The position numbers were made by a program, and so were the translations under genes. From Bacteroidales bacterium (lineage in GTDB: Bacteria > Bacteroidota > Bacteroidia > Bacteroidales > Tenuifilaceae): DNA of 64,000 nucleotides. Shown here one piece after another: positions 28,061 through 38,485 of the stretch; position 1 is the stretch's first letter, and every line of letters begins with the position of its first letter. Location of the stretch: assembly GCA_013141385.1 (NCBI GenBank), contig JABFRB010000016.1, forward strand, positions 288,080 to 352,079, given 5' to 3'. The notes beneath the pieces were generated by a model. That model was not told the origin of the DNA and searched no databases. It worked only from the letters and a program-made list of their open reading frames with translations.

Positions 28061-30166
28061 ATGAAACGATTTATTTCTATCTTATTTGTCATTATTGCCT
28101 CATACAATATATCAGCTCAAGATTTTGGTTTTTTTAATTATCAGGCAATAATTCGCGATGCGAATGGTAATGTTAAAGCGAATACAAACGTTACAATAGC
28201 AATCGAAATTCTTCAGGGTTCTACCAGTGGTGCAGTAGTGTATAATGAGACACATGCCACTTCCACAAACGAATATGGATTGGTCACTCTTCAAATTGGC
28301 TCAATAAATCCTTCAAGTTTTTCCACAATCAATTGGTCGAATGCTCCTTTCTTCATAAAAATTTCAGTCGATGGAACAGTAATAGGGACTAGCCAGTTAT
28401 TGAGTGTACCCTTTGCTCTTCATGCTAAGGAAGCAGAAACCTATTCCGAAACCGATCCTGTTTTCTTGGCTCATCCGGCGAATGGAATTACATTAACAAA
28501 TTTATCTAATTGGAATACTGCGTACAATTGGGGAAATCATGTTAATGCAGGCTACTTGACCAATTTTACAGAAGCTGATCCCGTTTTTGGTGCTTCTGCG
28601 GCCAATGGTATCTCCTCAACAAATATTTTCAATTGGAATGCCTCCTATAACTGGGGGAACCATGCATCTGCTGGCTATCTAACTAGTTTTAGTGAGACGG
28701 ATCCAATTTTTGGAGCATCTGTCGCCAAAAACATTACCGCATCAAATATTACTAATTGGAATACTGCTTATGGATGGGGAAATCATGCAACTGCGGGCTA
28801 TTTAACCAGTTTTACAGAGGTTGATCCCGTTTTTGGTGCTTCTGCCGCTAATGGTATCACTTTAACAAATATTTCTAATTGGAATACTGCTTACGGATGG
28901 GGAAATCACGCTAGTTCGGGTTATTTGACTAGTTTCACAGAGGTTGATCCTGTTTTTGGTGCTTCTGCTGCTAATGGTATCTCCTCAACAAATATTTCTA
29001 ATTGGAATACTGCCTATGGATGGGGAAACCATGCTGGTTTATACAAATCAATATCATACATACCTGATTGGAGTGAACTAACAAATAATCCTTTTAACCT
29101 ATCCTCCCCGTCCAACAATCAACTTCTTAAATATAACAATGCTTCAAGTAAATGGGAGAATTGGACTCCTAATTTCTTAACAACTGAAAACCAATCATTA
29201 ACGCTTAATACTAATCAACTTTCAATATCAGGCGCAGGTGGTAATACTGTAACCTTCACAAACTGGGATACAGATAAAACTGATGATGTTACTCTTGCTA
29301 CTCCTATAAATGGCGATATGCTTTATTTTAATGGCACAAGTTGGACAGCAGTACCTAAAGGTACTACAGGACAAGTCTTAACGATGAATGCATCTGGAAT
29401 TCCTGAATGGCAATATACTTATACCGCACCAACCGCTTCAACACAACTTGCAACATTTAGTCTTCCTTCAGCAATACTTAACGGAGTTGTAAATCCGAAT
29501 AAACTACCCACAACAGTGACTTTTCAGTATGGAACAACGCTCAGTTACGGAAGTGCTGCAACTGCAACTCAAAGTCCTATTAATGGGAGTTCAAACACAA
29601 ATGTAAATTGCAGCGTTAGCGGTCTTGTAGCCGGAACAACTTACCATTTTAGGGTAAAAGCGGAAAACGCCTTTGGTATAACCTATGGCGATGATATGAC
29701 TTTTACTTTACTGGGCACAGGCATCACATGGGAAGGTGGTTTAATTTTCTATCTGGATGCTACAGGTCTACATGGACTTATAGCTGCACCGAGCGATCAG
29801 GTAAGTGCAGACTGGGGTTGTTACCCATCAGTAATTTCTGGTGCTGATGGTACGGCAGTTGGAACTGGAAATCAAAATACTATGGACATAATTGCTGGTT
29901 GTACAACTATTGGCATAGCGGCAGAGATCTGCGCTAACCTAAATTTAAATGGCTATAGTGATTGGTTTTTACCATCAAAGGATGAACTGGGATTAATGTA
30001 TACCAATCTTTATCTTGCTGGTAAAGGATCTTTTGGCACCACTATTTATTGGAGTTCGAGTGAATATAATATCAATTATTCTTATCGGTTAAATTTTAGC
30101 GGAGGCGTTTCAGGAACAAGTTTGAAAAATTCTATTCAAAATGTTCGCGCTGTAAGAGCATTTTAA
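28061..30166 (+). CDS. Exported protein with 41-residue tandem repeats and C-terminal DUF1566-like domain
   Basis: 701 residues with signal peptide (to about 19, ISAQD). Residues 20-125 (FNYQAIIRDANGN...LLSVPFALHAKEAET) form a beta domain common at the start of Bacteroidota surface proteins. Residues 130-330 hold five copies of a 41-residue repeat with core NWNTAYGWGNHASAGYLTSF - TEVDPVFGASAANGI, of the kind found in phage tail-fibre-like proteins. A fibronectin-like module follows near 470-555. The last about 135 residues (GGLIFYLDATGLHGLIAA ... WSSSEY ... NVRAVRAF) are DUF1566/Lcl-like. No T9SS sorting domain is visible. Probably a surface-exposed binding protein. Confidence 0.8.
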   Translation: MKRFISILFVIIASYNISAQDFGFFNYQAIIRDANGNVKANTNVTIAIEILQGSTSGAVVYNETHATSTNEYGLVTLQIGSINPSSFSTINWSNAPFFIKISVDGTVIGTSQLLSVPFALHAKEAETYSETDPVFLAHPANGITLTNLSNWNTAYNWGNHVNAGYLTNFTEADPVFGASAANGISSTNIFNWNASYNWGNHASAGYLTSFSETDPIFGASVAKNITASNITNWNTAYGWGNHATAGYLTSFTEVDPVFGASAANGITLTNISNWNTAYGWGNHASSGYLTSFTEVDPVFGASAANGISSTNISNWNTAYGWGNHAGLYKSISYIPDWSELTNNPFNLSSPSNNQLLKYNNASSKWENWTPNFLTTENQSLTLNTNQLSISGAGGNTVTFTNWDTDKTDDVTLATPINGDMLYFNGTSWTAVPKGTTGQVLTMNASGIPEWQYTYTAPTASTQLATFSLPSAILNGVVNPNKLPTTVTFQYGTTLSYGSAATATQSPINGSSNTNVNCSVSGLVAGTTYHFRVKAENAFGITYGDDMTFTLLGTGITWEGGLIFYLDATGLHGLIAAPSDQVSADWGCYPSVISGADGTAVGTGNQNTMDIIAGCTTIGIAAEICANLNLNGYSDWFLPSKDELGLMYTNLYLAGKGSFGTTIYWSSSEYNINYSYRLNFSGGVSGTSLKNSIQNVRAVRAF
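28440..29040 (+). repeat. Tandem coding repeats, 123-bp period
   Basis: Five in-frame repeats. AATTGGAATACTGC starts at 28754 and 28877, an exact 123-bp (41-codon) period. DNA identity is highest between the last three units, which suggests recent duplication or recombination. Confidence 0.85.
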
Positions 30167-30206
30167 CTCTTGGTACTATGTGAGATCAAATACAAAATCT
30201 GTATTT

Positions 30207-30240
30207 AAAGGGGATTCAGTTAAGAATCTCCTTTTCTTTT
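30207..30240 (+). terminator. Rho-independent terminator before purD
   Basis: 10-bp stem AAAGGGGATT (30207-30216) / AATCTCCTTT (30225-30234) with one G-U pair, 8-nt loop, and T-rich tail TTTTCTTTT. It closes the DUF1566 protein transcript. Confidence 0.8.
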
Positions 30241-30286
30241 GTAATGATAATCGTTTCACTTATTTTTACGCTTGAAAAACATACTT

Positions 30287-31570
30287 ATGAATTTCCTTGT
30301 ACTCGGTTCTGGTGGTCGTGAACATGCAATAGCATGGAAATTATCACAAAGTCCTATTCTTAAAAAACTATATATAGCACCAGGTAATCCAGGCACTGCA
30401 AATGTTGGAACTAATTTAGATATTGATATTCTCAATTTTGAGTCCGTAAAACAGGCGTGTATTGATCACAAAATAGATATCGTTTTTGTTGGCCCGGAAG
30501 AACCTCTGGTTAGAGGAATTCATGATAGTTTTAATATTGATCCAAGGGTAAATCAGGTAAAAATAATAGGCCCAACGAAAAATGGAGCAATGCTTGAGGG
30601 CAGCAAAGATTTTGCCAAAGCATTTATGACTCGCCATTCGATACCGACTGCGCGTTATAAGACATTTATTTCTAATCAATTTCAAGAAGCAAAACAGTTT
30701 TTATCCGAATTAAAACCACCTTATGTGATAAAGGCAGATGGACTTGCTGCTGGAAAAGGTGTTGTTATCAGTGCCGAAATAGAGGATGCAGAAAAATGCA
30801 TACAGGAATTTTTTAGTGGTAAGTTTGGAGAGGCAAGTAAAAAGGTGGTTATTGAAGAGTTCCTAAAGGGAATAGAACTTTCAGTGTTTGTATTAACGGA
30901 TGGTAAATCGTATGTAATTTTACCCGAAGCTAAAGACTATAAACGCATTGGCGATGGAGATACAGGCTTAAATACAGGAGGTATGGGTGCTATATCACCA
31001 GTTCCTTTCGCCAATCCCGATTTTATGAGGAAGGTTGAGAACCAAATTATATCTCCAACTATTAATGGGTTAATCAAGGATAGTATAGATTATAAAGGCA
31101 TTATTTTTATTGGATTAATGAACGTTGAAGGAAATCCTTTTGTAATTGAGTACAATGTTAGAATGGGGGATCCTGAAACCGAAGTTGTTATCCCTCGGAT
31201 TGAAAGCGATTTAGCAGAGATGTTCGTTTTAGCAGGTGAACGTAAACTTTCCGATTATAAACTAATTATAAGTAACCAAGTTGCTTCAACAGTAATCATG
31301 GTTTCTGGTGGATATCCTGAAGAGTATGAGAAAGGAAAAGTAATAAATGGTTTGGCAGATTTCTCCGATGTAGTAATATTTCACTCGGGCACAAAAAGGG
31401 TTGGAAATTCGATAGTTACTGCAGGAGGAAGGGTGCTTGCTCTAACAGCATTGAGTGCTACAATGGACGAATCTCTTGCGAAATCCTATAAGGTTGCAAA
31501 CATAGTGAACTTTGAAGGGAAATATTTCAGAAAAGATATTGGGAATGATCTAAAACATTTCAAACACTAA
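30287..31570 (+). CDS. purD: Phosphoribosylamine--glycine ligase
   Basis: Second step of de novo purine synthesis: 5-phosphoribosylamine + glycine + ATP gives GAR. 427 residues from the ATG at 30287, which places the N-terminal MNFLVLGSGGREHA exactly as in the family; a TTG at 30272 would add five residues. ATP-grasp features are visible: PYVIKADGLAAGKGVV, VVIEEFLKG, GLNTGGMGAISP and EYNVRMGDPETEVV. The downstream DUF6427 gene starts 1 bp after the stop. Confidence 0.96.
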   Translation: MNFLVLGSGGREHAIAWKLSQSPILKKLYIAPGNPGTANVGTNLDIDILNFESVKQACIDHKIDIVFVGPEEPLVRGIHDSFNIDPRVNQVKIIGPTKNGAMLEGSKDFAKAFMTRHSIPTARYKTFISNQFQEAKQFLSELKPPYVIKADGLAAGKGVVISAEIEDAEKCIQEFFSGKFGEASKKVVIEEFLKGIELSVFVLTDGKSYVILPEAKDYKRIGDGDTGLNTGGMGAISPVPFANPDFMRKVENQIISPTINGLIKDSIDYKGIIFIGLMNVEGNPFVIEYNVRMGDPETEVVIPRIESDLAEMFVLAGERKLSDYKLIISNQVASTVIMVSGGYPEEYEKGKVINGLADFSDVVIFHSGTKRVGNSIVTAGGRVLALTALSATMDESLAKSYKVANIVNFEGKYFRKDIGNDLKHFKH

Positions 31571-31571
31571 A

Positions 31572-32558
31572 ATGATTCTAAAATTTTTCAGGCAGACACT
31601 TCCTCAAGTAATCATTGTATTGATACTGATTGCCATTCTATTATGGGCTAGAAATTTTTTTTCTGAACAAATCGCACCTTTCTACTTTGATAGCATTAAA
31701 ATGCCCTTCTATGGGCTAATTACAGGCTGGATTTCAGAAAATATTCTTTATGGAAAGTTGATTACTTTCACTATAACGCTTTTTACCGCATTTTATCTCC
31801 TCCAAATTAACTCAAAGCATATAGTAATTAAACAACGAACCTATCTTCCAGCATTTTTTTATATCTTATTAACATCATGCTTTATAGCCCTTCAAAGGGT
31901 TAATCCTGTAATTTTTTCTGCTTTATTTTTTGTATTTGCATTCGATCATATTTTCTCAATTTACCATAAAGAAAATGCATTAGATAATATATTTAAAGCA
32001 GGATTTTATATTGCAATTGCTTCATTATTCTATGCTCCTTCAATTTTGTACATTATTGTATTATTCCTCGCAATAATGTCAATCCGAACCTTCAATATTA
32101 GAGAATGGTTTGCTGCTCTTTTTGGGGTTATTACACCTTGGTTTTTCTTTTTTTTCTATCACTATATTATCAATAGTGATTTGTCTATTTCATTCAAAAC
32201 GCTAAATTTAAATTTATTCACCCCTGTTAATCAGGATAATGATAGTTTTTTAATTTATGTTTTTTACGGTTATTGTTTGCTTTTATTTCTGGTAACAGGT
32301 TTTTATCTACTTAAAACACTGCCTACTCAAAAAATAAATGTGAGGAAGTACTATGGCGTTTTCTTCTGGTTTAATCTGGTTTCAATTTCTATATTGATAC
32401 TTATCCCTAGTATTTCTTACGAAATACTATTTATAGCGGTAATACCTCTTTCATTTCAGTTTGCTTATTACTTTACAACATGTAAGCGCAATTTTTGGTC
32501 TGAACTTCTTTTTTTATTACTATTTGTGATTGCTATATTAATGCAGTACAACAATTAA
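31572..32558 (+). CDS. DUF6427 family membrane protein
   Basis: 328 residues, very hydrophobic, with about nine predicted membrane helices and aromatic-rich C-terminal half. It matches my recollection of the Bacteroidota family DUF6427, often encoded next to purD or upp. It is translationally close to purD (1 bp after the stop), so it is cotranscribed. Function unknown; a link to nucleotide or polyprenyl metabolism is only a guess. Confidence 0.75.
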   Translation: MILKFFRQTLPQVIIVLILIAILLWARNFFSEQIAPFYFDSIKMPFYGLITGWISENILYGKLITFTITLFTAFYLLQINSKHIVIKQRTYLPAFFYILLTSCFIALQRVNPVIFSALFFVFAFDHIFSIYHKENALDNIFKAGFYIAIASLFYAPSILYIIVLFLAIMSIRTFNIREWFAALFGVITPWFFFFFYHYIINSDLSISFKTLNLNLFTPVNQDNDSFLIYVFYGYCLLLFLVTGFYLLKTLPTQKINVRKYYGVFFWFNLVSISILILIPSISYEILFIAVIPLSFQFAYYFTTCKRNFWSELLFLLLFVIAILMQYNN

Positions 32559-32646
32559 GTCAGTGGGTTAAACTTTTTATTTTGCATGAGTCCCTGTAAG
32601 TAATCATTATTGACTTTTAGGGTAAGTCTCAACTCAGATACCCTGT

Positions 32647-34989
32647 CTACAAATCCGTCAAAACCTTGGTAATTCCCAATATTCCTGTTACTTCATCATT
32701 ATTGTCAATAAGGGGGAGGATTGTTACTGCAATTTTATGTTCTACCCTATCGCTCATTTTTTCTATATAGACTTTATTTATAATTGGAGTTTTAGATTTT
32801 ATAACATCCTGTTCATCCATATAATTTCTTGAGGCTAGTTCTCTGTCCATTAAATCGTAATCGGAAAGTCCAATTACTTCAAAAGGGCTAGATACACTAA
32901 AAACACTAAGCATTGAATTGCTAATATGGACATATTTTCCATCAATATCTTTTTGATAAATATAATCGGGTGAATTATGAAGGAGCGTATCAAGCAATGA
33001 TTTATCTTCACGAAGCTCATTCTGGATTACTTCTTGCTCCTGACGTTTGCGCTCCATCTCTTCTTGGGTTGCTTGTAACTCTTCCATATTTTGGCGCATT
33101 TCCTCCTCCTGCGCAGCCATCTCTTCGGCTTGTTGTTGCGACTTGGCAAGGAGTTCTGCGGTACGAATATTTATACGCACACTTGATATAGTTGAGGCTA
33201 TGCTACTTGCAATTTTTTCAATGAATTCAATATGATATTTTTCATATACCTTAAAGGTAGCCATTTCTATAACTCCCAGAATATCATCGTTAACCTTTAG
33301 CGGCACAAGAAGTAGACAGCGAGGATTTTCTTTACCAAGGCCAGATGTTATGGTGATATAATCCTTTGGAATATCAACCATAAATATCGATTTACCTTCA
33401 AGAAAGCATCTTCCAACAAGACCTTCACCAATAATTATACTTTTTTGCATGTGCTTTCTCCTATCGTAAGCATAGCAGGCGGTCATATCAACGGTTGGAT
33501 TGTCCTTATCGTTATCATTAAGAACAAAGATTCCTCCCTGGATTGAACCCGTATACCCAACTAAATTCTTGATAATATTGTATGAGAGTTCGGCTAGGTT
33601 ATCGTTATTTTGGCGAAGAATATCTCCAAACATTGCGATACCTTTTGTAGCCCAGTTCTGCTTTTCTTCCTCTTTTTTTCGCTCAATTTCAACTTCATTT
33701 GAGTGTTTAAGGCTTTTTTGCATTTCGAGAAGTGATTTTCCCAGAATATCGTTTTCACCAAGAAGTTCGAATTTAGCATCAAGGTTTCCTTTTCCAATTT
33801 CCCGAGCAAAACTTTCTGTACTGTTTAATCCATCAATCACCTTGCTAACAGATTTTGCCATCGCCTCTATTTCATCTCCACTCCTCACAAAAACCTTTTT
33901 GGTTTTATCTATATCTCCTTGTGCAAGGTTTTGTAAAAGGTTCGTGGTTTTTTGAATGGGTGCTGTTATAGAACCAGACAATATCCATATTACAGTACCT
34001 AATACTATAAGCCCTAATAGGGTAACAATTATCCCGCTAATCATCGAAGAGCGAGCATCATGCATAATAACGCTGACAGGAATTGATAATCCAATCGACC
34101 ATGGTGTTGGTGTTTGTCCCACCTGAATTGGCTCATAAATATTGAGACGCTTAACCCCACCAACATTAGTGTAGAAATTAAACCTAGTGCCCCTTTTAAT
34201 TTTTTCTGAGATTTGATATTCGGCATCTTCTTCAGGCATTATTGCCCTTAGAGTTTTTTTTACAAAATCGATATTGGTATGGGCAACTATTGTCCCATTG
34301 TTCGATAAAAGAGATACAATGGTGTTACTGTATAATTTTGATTGATCAACAATTTTTTGAAATTTACTTAAATCAAGGTCTATCCCACCCAAGCCCTGAA
34401 ACGCACCATTACGTCTAACAGGCACACTAACTGAAGCACCCAACAACTCAACTCCACCAATTTCAAAAACATATGGGTCTAGAACCATCTCGCAATTGCA
34501 TGTTTTAGATGCGTAATAGTTACTTGTAGTTATATCTCCTGTGAGGTTTTTGTGTTCAACATCAACCATTGGTACACCATTTTTACTAAATGCCGTATAG
34601 GATCTTCTCCCATAATTGAGGGCGTATCCCTTTTTTATTAACGAATATTCAAGGGTAAACCAAACACTCATGTATCGTGGATTCTCAACAACTTGCTTTT
34701 TGAGAATGTTATAGAAAATAGAATCTAACCTCTCAGGATCGTAATTATTATAAATATTTAGGGCATTTGCTAAGGATCGAGAAAACCCTAGGTCAAGTTC
34801 AAGATCGGCCTTTACAATGTTTGCCATTTTTTGGGCTTCACCCAGTGCAATTAAAGTCGCATCATTTAAAGCAATTTGATTTAAACGATAAGCCACAAAA
34901 CCACCAACAACGGACAGAACAGAGATGGTTGTTACCAGAACATAAATTAGCATTTTTGTTCTGATCATATTTTTAAGCCCTACCTTCAT
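32647..34989 (-). CDS. Cache-HAMP-GAF-PAS sensor protein without output domain (780 aa)
   Basis: Membrane sensor: helix 1 at about 11-33, periplasmic dCache-like domain 40-305, helix 2 about 316-340, HAMP 341-395 with a second HAMP-like stretch, GAF 455-605, a coiled coil with EEMRQNMEELQATQEEMER near 620-645, and a PAS domain 665-780. There is no histidine kinase, GGDEF, cyclase or methyl-accepting segment after the PAS. The signal must pass through protein contacts. It is a paralogue of the 920-residue protein at 41587-44349. It is monocistronic and convergent with the DUF6427 gene. Confidence 0.83.
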   Translation of the reverse strand: MKVGLKNMIRTKMLIYVLVTTISVLSVVGGFVAYRLNQIALNDATLIALGEAQKMANIVKADLELDLGFSRSLANALNIYNNYDPERLDSIFYNILKKQVVENPRYMSVWFTLEYSLIKKGYALNYGRRSYTAFSKNGVPMVDVEHKNLTGDITTSNYYASKTCNCEMVLDPYVFEIGGVELLGASVSVPVRRNGAFQGLGGIDLDLSKFQKIVDQSKLYSNTIVSLLSNNGTIVAHTNIDFVKKTLRAIMPEEDAEYQISEKIKRGTRFNFYTNVGGVKRLNIYEPIQVGQTPTPWSIGLSIPVSVIMHDARSSMISGIIVTLLGLIVLGTVIWILSGSITAPIQKTTNLLQNLAQGDIDKTKKVFVRSGDEIEAMAKSVSKVIDGLNSTESFAREIGKGNLDAKFELLGENDILGKSLLEMQKSLKHSNEVEIERKKEEEKQNWATKGIAMFGDILRQNNDNLAELSYNIIKNLVGYTGSIQGGIFVLNDNDKDNPTVDMTACYAYDRRKHMQKSIIIGEGLVGRCFLEGKSIFMVDIPKDYITITSGLGKENPRCLLLVPLKVNDDILGVIEMATFKVYEKYHIEFIEKIASSIASTISSVRINIRTAELLAKSQQQAEEMAAQEEEMRQNMEELQATQEEMERKRQEQEVIQNELREDKSLLDTLLHNSPDYIYQKDIDGKYVHISNSMLSVFSVSSPFEVIGLSDYDLMDRELASRNYMDEQDVIKSKTPIINKVYIEKMSDRVEHKIAVTILPLIDNNDEVTGILGITKVLTDL

Positions 34990-35380
34990 CTTAGTGCAAT
35001 TTTAAAGAATAAATCTGGGTGATTCTTAAATATCATTATGTGTTCCCAGATCAATACCTATTAATTCGGTTAAAAATACGAAATGTTTTAATAGAATAAA
35101 ACTCATTTCAATTTGGTTGTTACTAATATTATTTCAAATAATTGTTTAGTTATTGGAGCACTTGAGTTGCCATCATGAGTTGTTACTTTGGTAAGATTAT
35201 TAGAACCCTCAACTTTGAGTACCTGTTTTTAATACATAAATGTCATAAAGATAAATCGGCATAATGATGAATCTTTCTTAATAACTTTTTAAAATTATAT
35301 TCCGAAATATTGATGCAATAGCATAACTTTAACAGGAAAGTTTTTAATCTATTTCGTTATCAATAATTGATGTTTGTTAA
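34990..35380. other. Divergent intergenic region
   Basis: About 390 bp between the sensor and the TPR-SpoIIE gene. It contains a 7-bp inverted pair ATCTGGG / CCCAGAT near 35011 and 35045 with a long spacer; significance is doubtful. Nothing else was recognised. Confidence 0.4.
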
Positions 35381-37687
35381 ATGATGAAAGGTTGTTGGTT
35401 TCCTATTTGTGCATGCTTTATTCTCTTATTTTCAACTCTTTCGTATTCCGATAATCCACTTGTTGAAAATGACGAGGAACGTCTTTCAATGCTTTTGGAT
35501 AAGTGTGAAAAAATTAGGGCTACTAATCCTGATTCCGCAGTTATAGTTGCTCAACAAGCATTATCAATTGCCATAAAAATTAACAAAGATTTGAGCATTG
35601 TCCAAGCCGAACATCTCTTGGGTTATTGCTATTACAGCCGAAATGATTTTGATTTAGCAATCACACATTTAGAAAAATCACTTGAGATTGCTCGTCGGAA
35701 TAATTTTGAAGAGTGGATTGCTTCGGGGTTAAACCGCTTAGGAAATGTTTATCAACTGAAAAGTAATAACCTTCAGGCATTCGATTCTTACAAGGAGGCT
35801 CTTCAAATTAACCAAAGGCTAAACAACAAGCACGAAATAGCCCGGACTTTAGTAAACCTTGGATCGATTTATAACCTTTTTGGCAGCTACCAGAAATCTA
35901 TTGAATATTTTCTTGAAGCATTAGCTATTTATGAAAACCTTAACGAACAGGAAGGGGTAGCTTGGACCTCATTAAGCATTGCCCGATTATTCAAAAGGCT
36001 TGGACTGCATGAAAAGGCAATACAATATGCAAAGCCAGCATTGCAGAAATATCAGGAAATAGAACAAAAAACGGGTAGTTCAAATGGCATCACTCTTTCC
36101 TTAACGGAATTAGGGAATATCTATTTTCACCTTGGTCTTTACGATAAGGCGATTGAAAACACCCAAACTGTTCTTGATATAAATACTAAAAAGCACAATA
36201 TACAAGGACAGGCAGCCAATCATTTATCATTAGGAATCATCTGTTTTGAAAAAGGGGATCTGAACAATGCTGAGATAGATTTAAACCGAGCTCTTGAGTT
36301 AAAAAAACAGGTTAATGATAGTTTAGATCTGTCTATGCTTTATCGATACTTGGGCGAAACTGCAATAAAGAAGAATAATCTTCAATCAGGTATTAAAAAT
36401 ATCGAGAAAGGATTGAGTATTGCAAATAAACATCATCTTCTTTCAGATATAAAAGACTCATATCTTAGCTTATCCAAAGCTCAAATAAAAAGCAAAAATT
36501 ATCCTAAAGCATTAGAGTTTCAAATGCTTTATTCTGCATTAAAGGATAGCATCAATTCCAGTGAAATTGCAAGGCTGGAAATGCAATACGATTTCGACAA
36601 ACGTGAAAAAGAGCAAGAAATAATTACCAAACAAAGGGATGCTGTTCAGCAAGCAAAACTTGAAAGACAGCGAATGTTTACCATTTTTACTGCAATTGCT
36701 CTTGTTTTAACCATAATGTTAACCTCAGTTATATTTTACTACTATAGAGAAAAGAAAAAGACCAATCAGGTTTTACTGGTTCAGAAAAATGAAATTGAAA
36801 AACAAAAACAGGAGATTGAAAATCAGCGCGACATTGCAACAAGGCAACGCGATCAGATTGCCGATCAACAAAGACTAATTACCGATAGTATTCGTTATGC
36901 TAGTAGAATTCAATCCGCCGTTTTCCCAAGAGAGAGCACGATAGAGGGATTTCTTAAAGAATATTTTATCCTTTATAAGCCTAAAAATATTGTTAGCGGA
37001 GATTTTTATTGGGTTTCGGAATTACATGATGGAAGGCTTGTTGTAGCAGCAGCCGATTGTACCGGGCATGGAGTACCTGGCGCTTTTATGAGCATGCTAA
37101 GTATTACCCTGCTCAAGGAGTTAACAGCAACCATGCATGATGTTGTTGCTGGCGACATTCTTTTCAAACTACGCAGTTTAATAATATCCTCTCTCAGTCA
37201 AACAGGTAAAGAGGGCGATTCGGTTGATGGATTGGATATGTCCATCGCAATTATTGATAGAAAAACCAGCACCCTTGAGTACGCTGGTGCGTTTATGCCT
37301 ATATTGATTTGTAGGAAAATGACTAAGGAGACCCAACCCTTGGAATATTTTGACGATCAGGTAAGTTCCGAGAGTTATAGTATTTTCGAGATTCGTGCGA
37401 ATAAAATGCCTATTGGGTATTATGTAATAGGCGAAAAACCTTTTACTACACATAGAATAACCATTGCAAATACAGATACAATCTATCTGATGACTGATGG
37501 TTATTGCGATCAATTTGGGGGCGCAAATAATACAAAGTTTTTACTTGCTAACTTTAAGAAACTTCTGCTAAACCTACAGCACATGACCCTTCAAGAGCAG
37601 AAAAAGGTGCTTAAACAAACCATCGAAACCTATCAAGGAGGTCAAAAACAGGTTGATGATATTCTCGTGCTGGGATTCAGAGTATAA
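35381..37687 (+). CDS. TPR sensor with SpoIIE/PP2C-type serine phosphatase
   Basis: 768 residues: signal sequence (about 1-23), periplasmic tetratricopeptide repeats (60-380), a coiled coil interrupted by a membrane helix at about 432-455, a second coiled coil to about 510, and a cytoplasmic PPM/SpoIIE phosphatase domain (540-768). Metal-binding motifs are SGDFYWVSE, AAADCTGHGVPGAFMS (about 555-570), LMTDGYCDQFGG (about 704) and the terminal DDILVLGF. It probably dephosphorylates an anti-sigma-antagonist-like partner in response to an envelope signal. No partner gene is adjacent. Confidence 0.88.
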   Translation: MMKGCWFPICACFILLFSTLSYSDNPLVENDEERLSMLLDKCEKIRATNPDSAVIVAQQALSIAIKINKDLSIVQAEHLLGYCYYSRNDFDLAITHLEKSLEIARRNNFEEWIASGLNRLGNVYQLKSNNLQAFDSYKEALQINQRLNNKHEIARTLVNLGSIYNLFGSYQKSIEYFLEALAIYENLNEQEGVAWTSLSIARLFKRLGLHEKAIQYAKPALQKYQEIEQKTGSSNGITLSLTELGNIYFHLGLYDKAIENTQTVLDINTKKHNIQGQAANHLSLGIICFEKGDLNNAEIDLNRALELKKQVNDSLDLSMLYRYLGETAIKKNNLQSGIKNIEKGLSIANKHHLLSDIKDSYLSLSKAQIKSKNYPKALEFQMLYSALKDSINSSEIARLEMQYDFDKREKEQEIITKQRDAVQQAKLERQRMFTIFTAIALVLTIMLTSVIFYYYREKKKTNQVLLVQKNEIEKQKQEIENQRDIATRQRDQIADQQRLITDSIRYASRIQSAVFPRESTIEGFLKEYFILYKPKNIVSGDFYWVSELHDGRLVVAAADCTGHGVPGAFMSMLSITLLKELTATMHDVVAGDILFKLRSLIISSLSQTGKEGDSVDGLDMSIAIIDRKTSTLEYAGAFMPILICRKMTKETQPLEYFDDQVSSESYSIFEIRANKMPIGYYVIGEKPFTTHRITIANTDTIYLMTDGYCDQFGGANNTKFLLANFKKLLLNLQHMTLQEQKKVLKQTIETYQGGQKQVDDILVLGFRV

Positions 37688-37711
37688 GATGAATTAACTA
37701 TTTACCAAAAC

Positions 37712-38485
37712 CTAAATTCTTTGAGCTTCCCTTTCTCTTTTATTGAATTTAATAATCTCCTTATAACCCAACGCTTTGAGTTCGGAAATGGCCTCTTCAA
37801 AGAATTGTCCTATATTTTGCTCAACATGAGCATCTGAGCCAAGAGTGATGGGTACTTTATATTTGGCCAATTTTTCTAGAAATACAGCCGAGGGGTAGAA
37901 TTCCGCGCAGGGTTTACCCCTCCCGCTGGTATTTAATTCTACTACAACCCCAGCTTTGCGGAAAATTTTTGCAGTTTCTTCATAAAGGCGTTCAAGTCGA
38001 AAGGATGGATAGTACCCGAATTTCTTTGCCAAATCGCAGTGTCCAATAACATCAAATAAACCTGATTTTGCCGATTGTTGAACAAGTTTAAAGTAATCAG
38101 TATAAAATTTATCAATACTTATTTGGTCGTATGGTCGAATATCTGTATCAAAATTCCAATCATTAATAAAGTGAACCGATCCAATGGTAAAGTCGAATGG
38201 TATAGAGTTAATTAGTTCACCTATTTGTTTTTCCATTCCTGAATAGTAGTCAATCTCTGCTCCAAGTTTTACAACAACTTTTGTGTCATTCTTACTCATA
38301 GCATTAACCTTCTCTATCATTGTATTTACTTCCGACATCTCCATTGCCCAACCGACGGGTTTTATGCTAATATGATCGGTAAATCCAATTTCAGGAATAC
38401 CTTTGAAGGCAGCTGATGCGACCATATCCTCGTGGGTATCTTTCCCATCGGATAGGTATGTATGCATGTGATAATCAGGAAGCAT
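37712..38485 (-). CDS. PHP-domain phosphoesterase (histidinol-phosphatase-like)
   Basis: 257 residues from the ATG at 38485 (a TTG one codon upstream is not needed). PHP metal-binding motifs appear in order: DYHMHTYLSDG at the N-terminus, a Glu in KLGAEIDYY, SVHFIND, GHCDLAKKFG and the terminal GSDAHVEQNIG. This order fits HisJ-type histidinol-phosphate phosphatase, but no other his gene is near, so another phosphoester substrate is possible. It is convergent with the SpoIIE gene, 24 bp apart. Confidence 0.82.
   Translation of the reverse strand: MLPDYHMHTYLSDGKDTHEDMVASAAFKGIPEIGFTDHISIKPVGWAMEMSEVNTMIEKVNAMSKNDTKVVVKLGAEIDYYSGMEKQIGELINSIPFDFTIGSVHFINDWNFDTDIRPYDQISIDKFYTDYFKLVQQSAKSGLFDVIGHCDLAKKFGYYPSFRLERLYEETAKIFRKAGVVVELNTSGRGKPCAEFYPSAVFLEKLAKYKVPITLGSDAHVEQNIGQFFEEAISELKALGYKEIIKFNKREREAQRI

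Noticed and set aside
33500..33955. 151-codon plus-strand frame inside the 780-aa sensor gene
   Set aside because: Ser/Phe-rich mirror of the helical sensor sequence, while the opposite strand has clear HAMP-GAF domains.
35011..35051. ATCTGGG/CCCAGAT operator
   Set aside because: Short arms with a long spacer in AT-rich DNA; easily due to chance.
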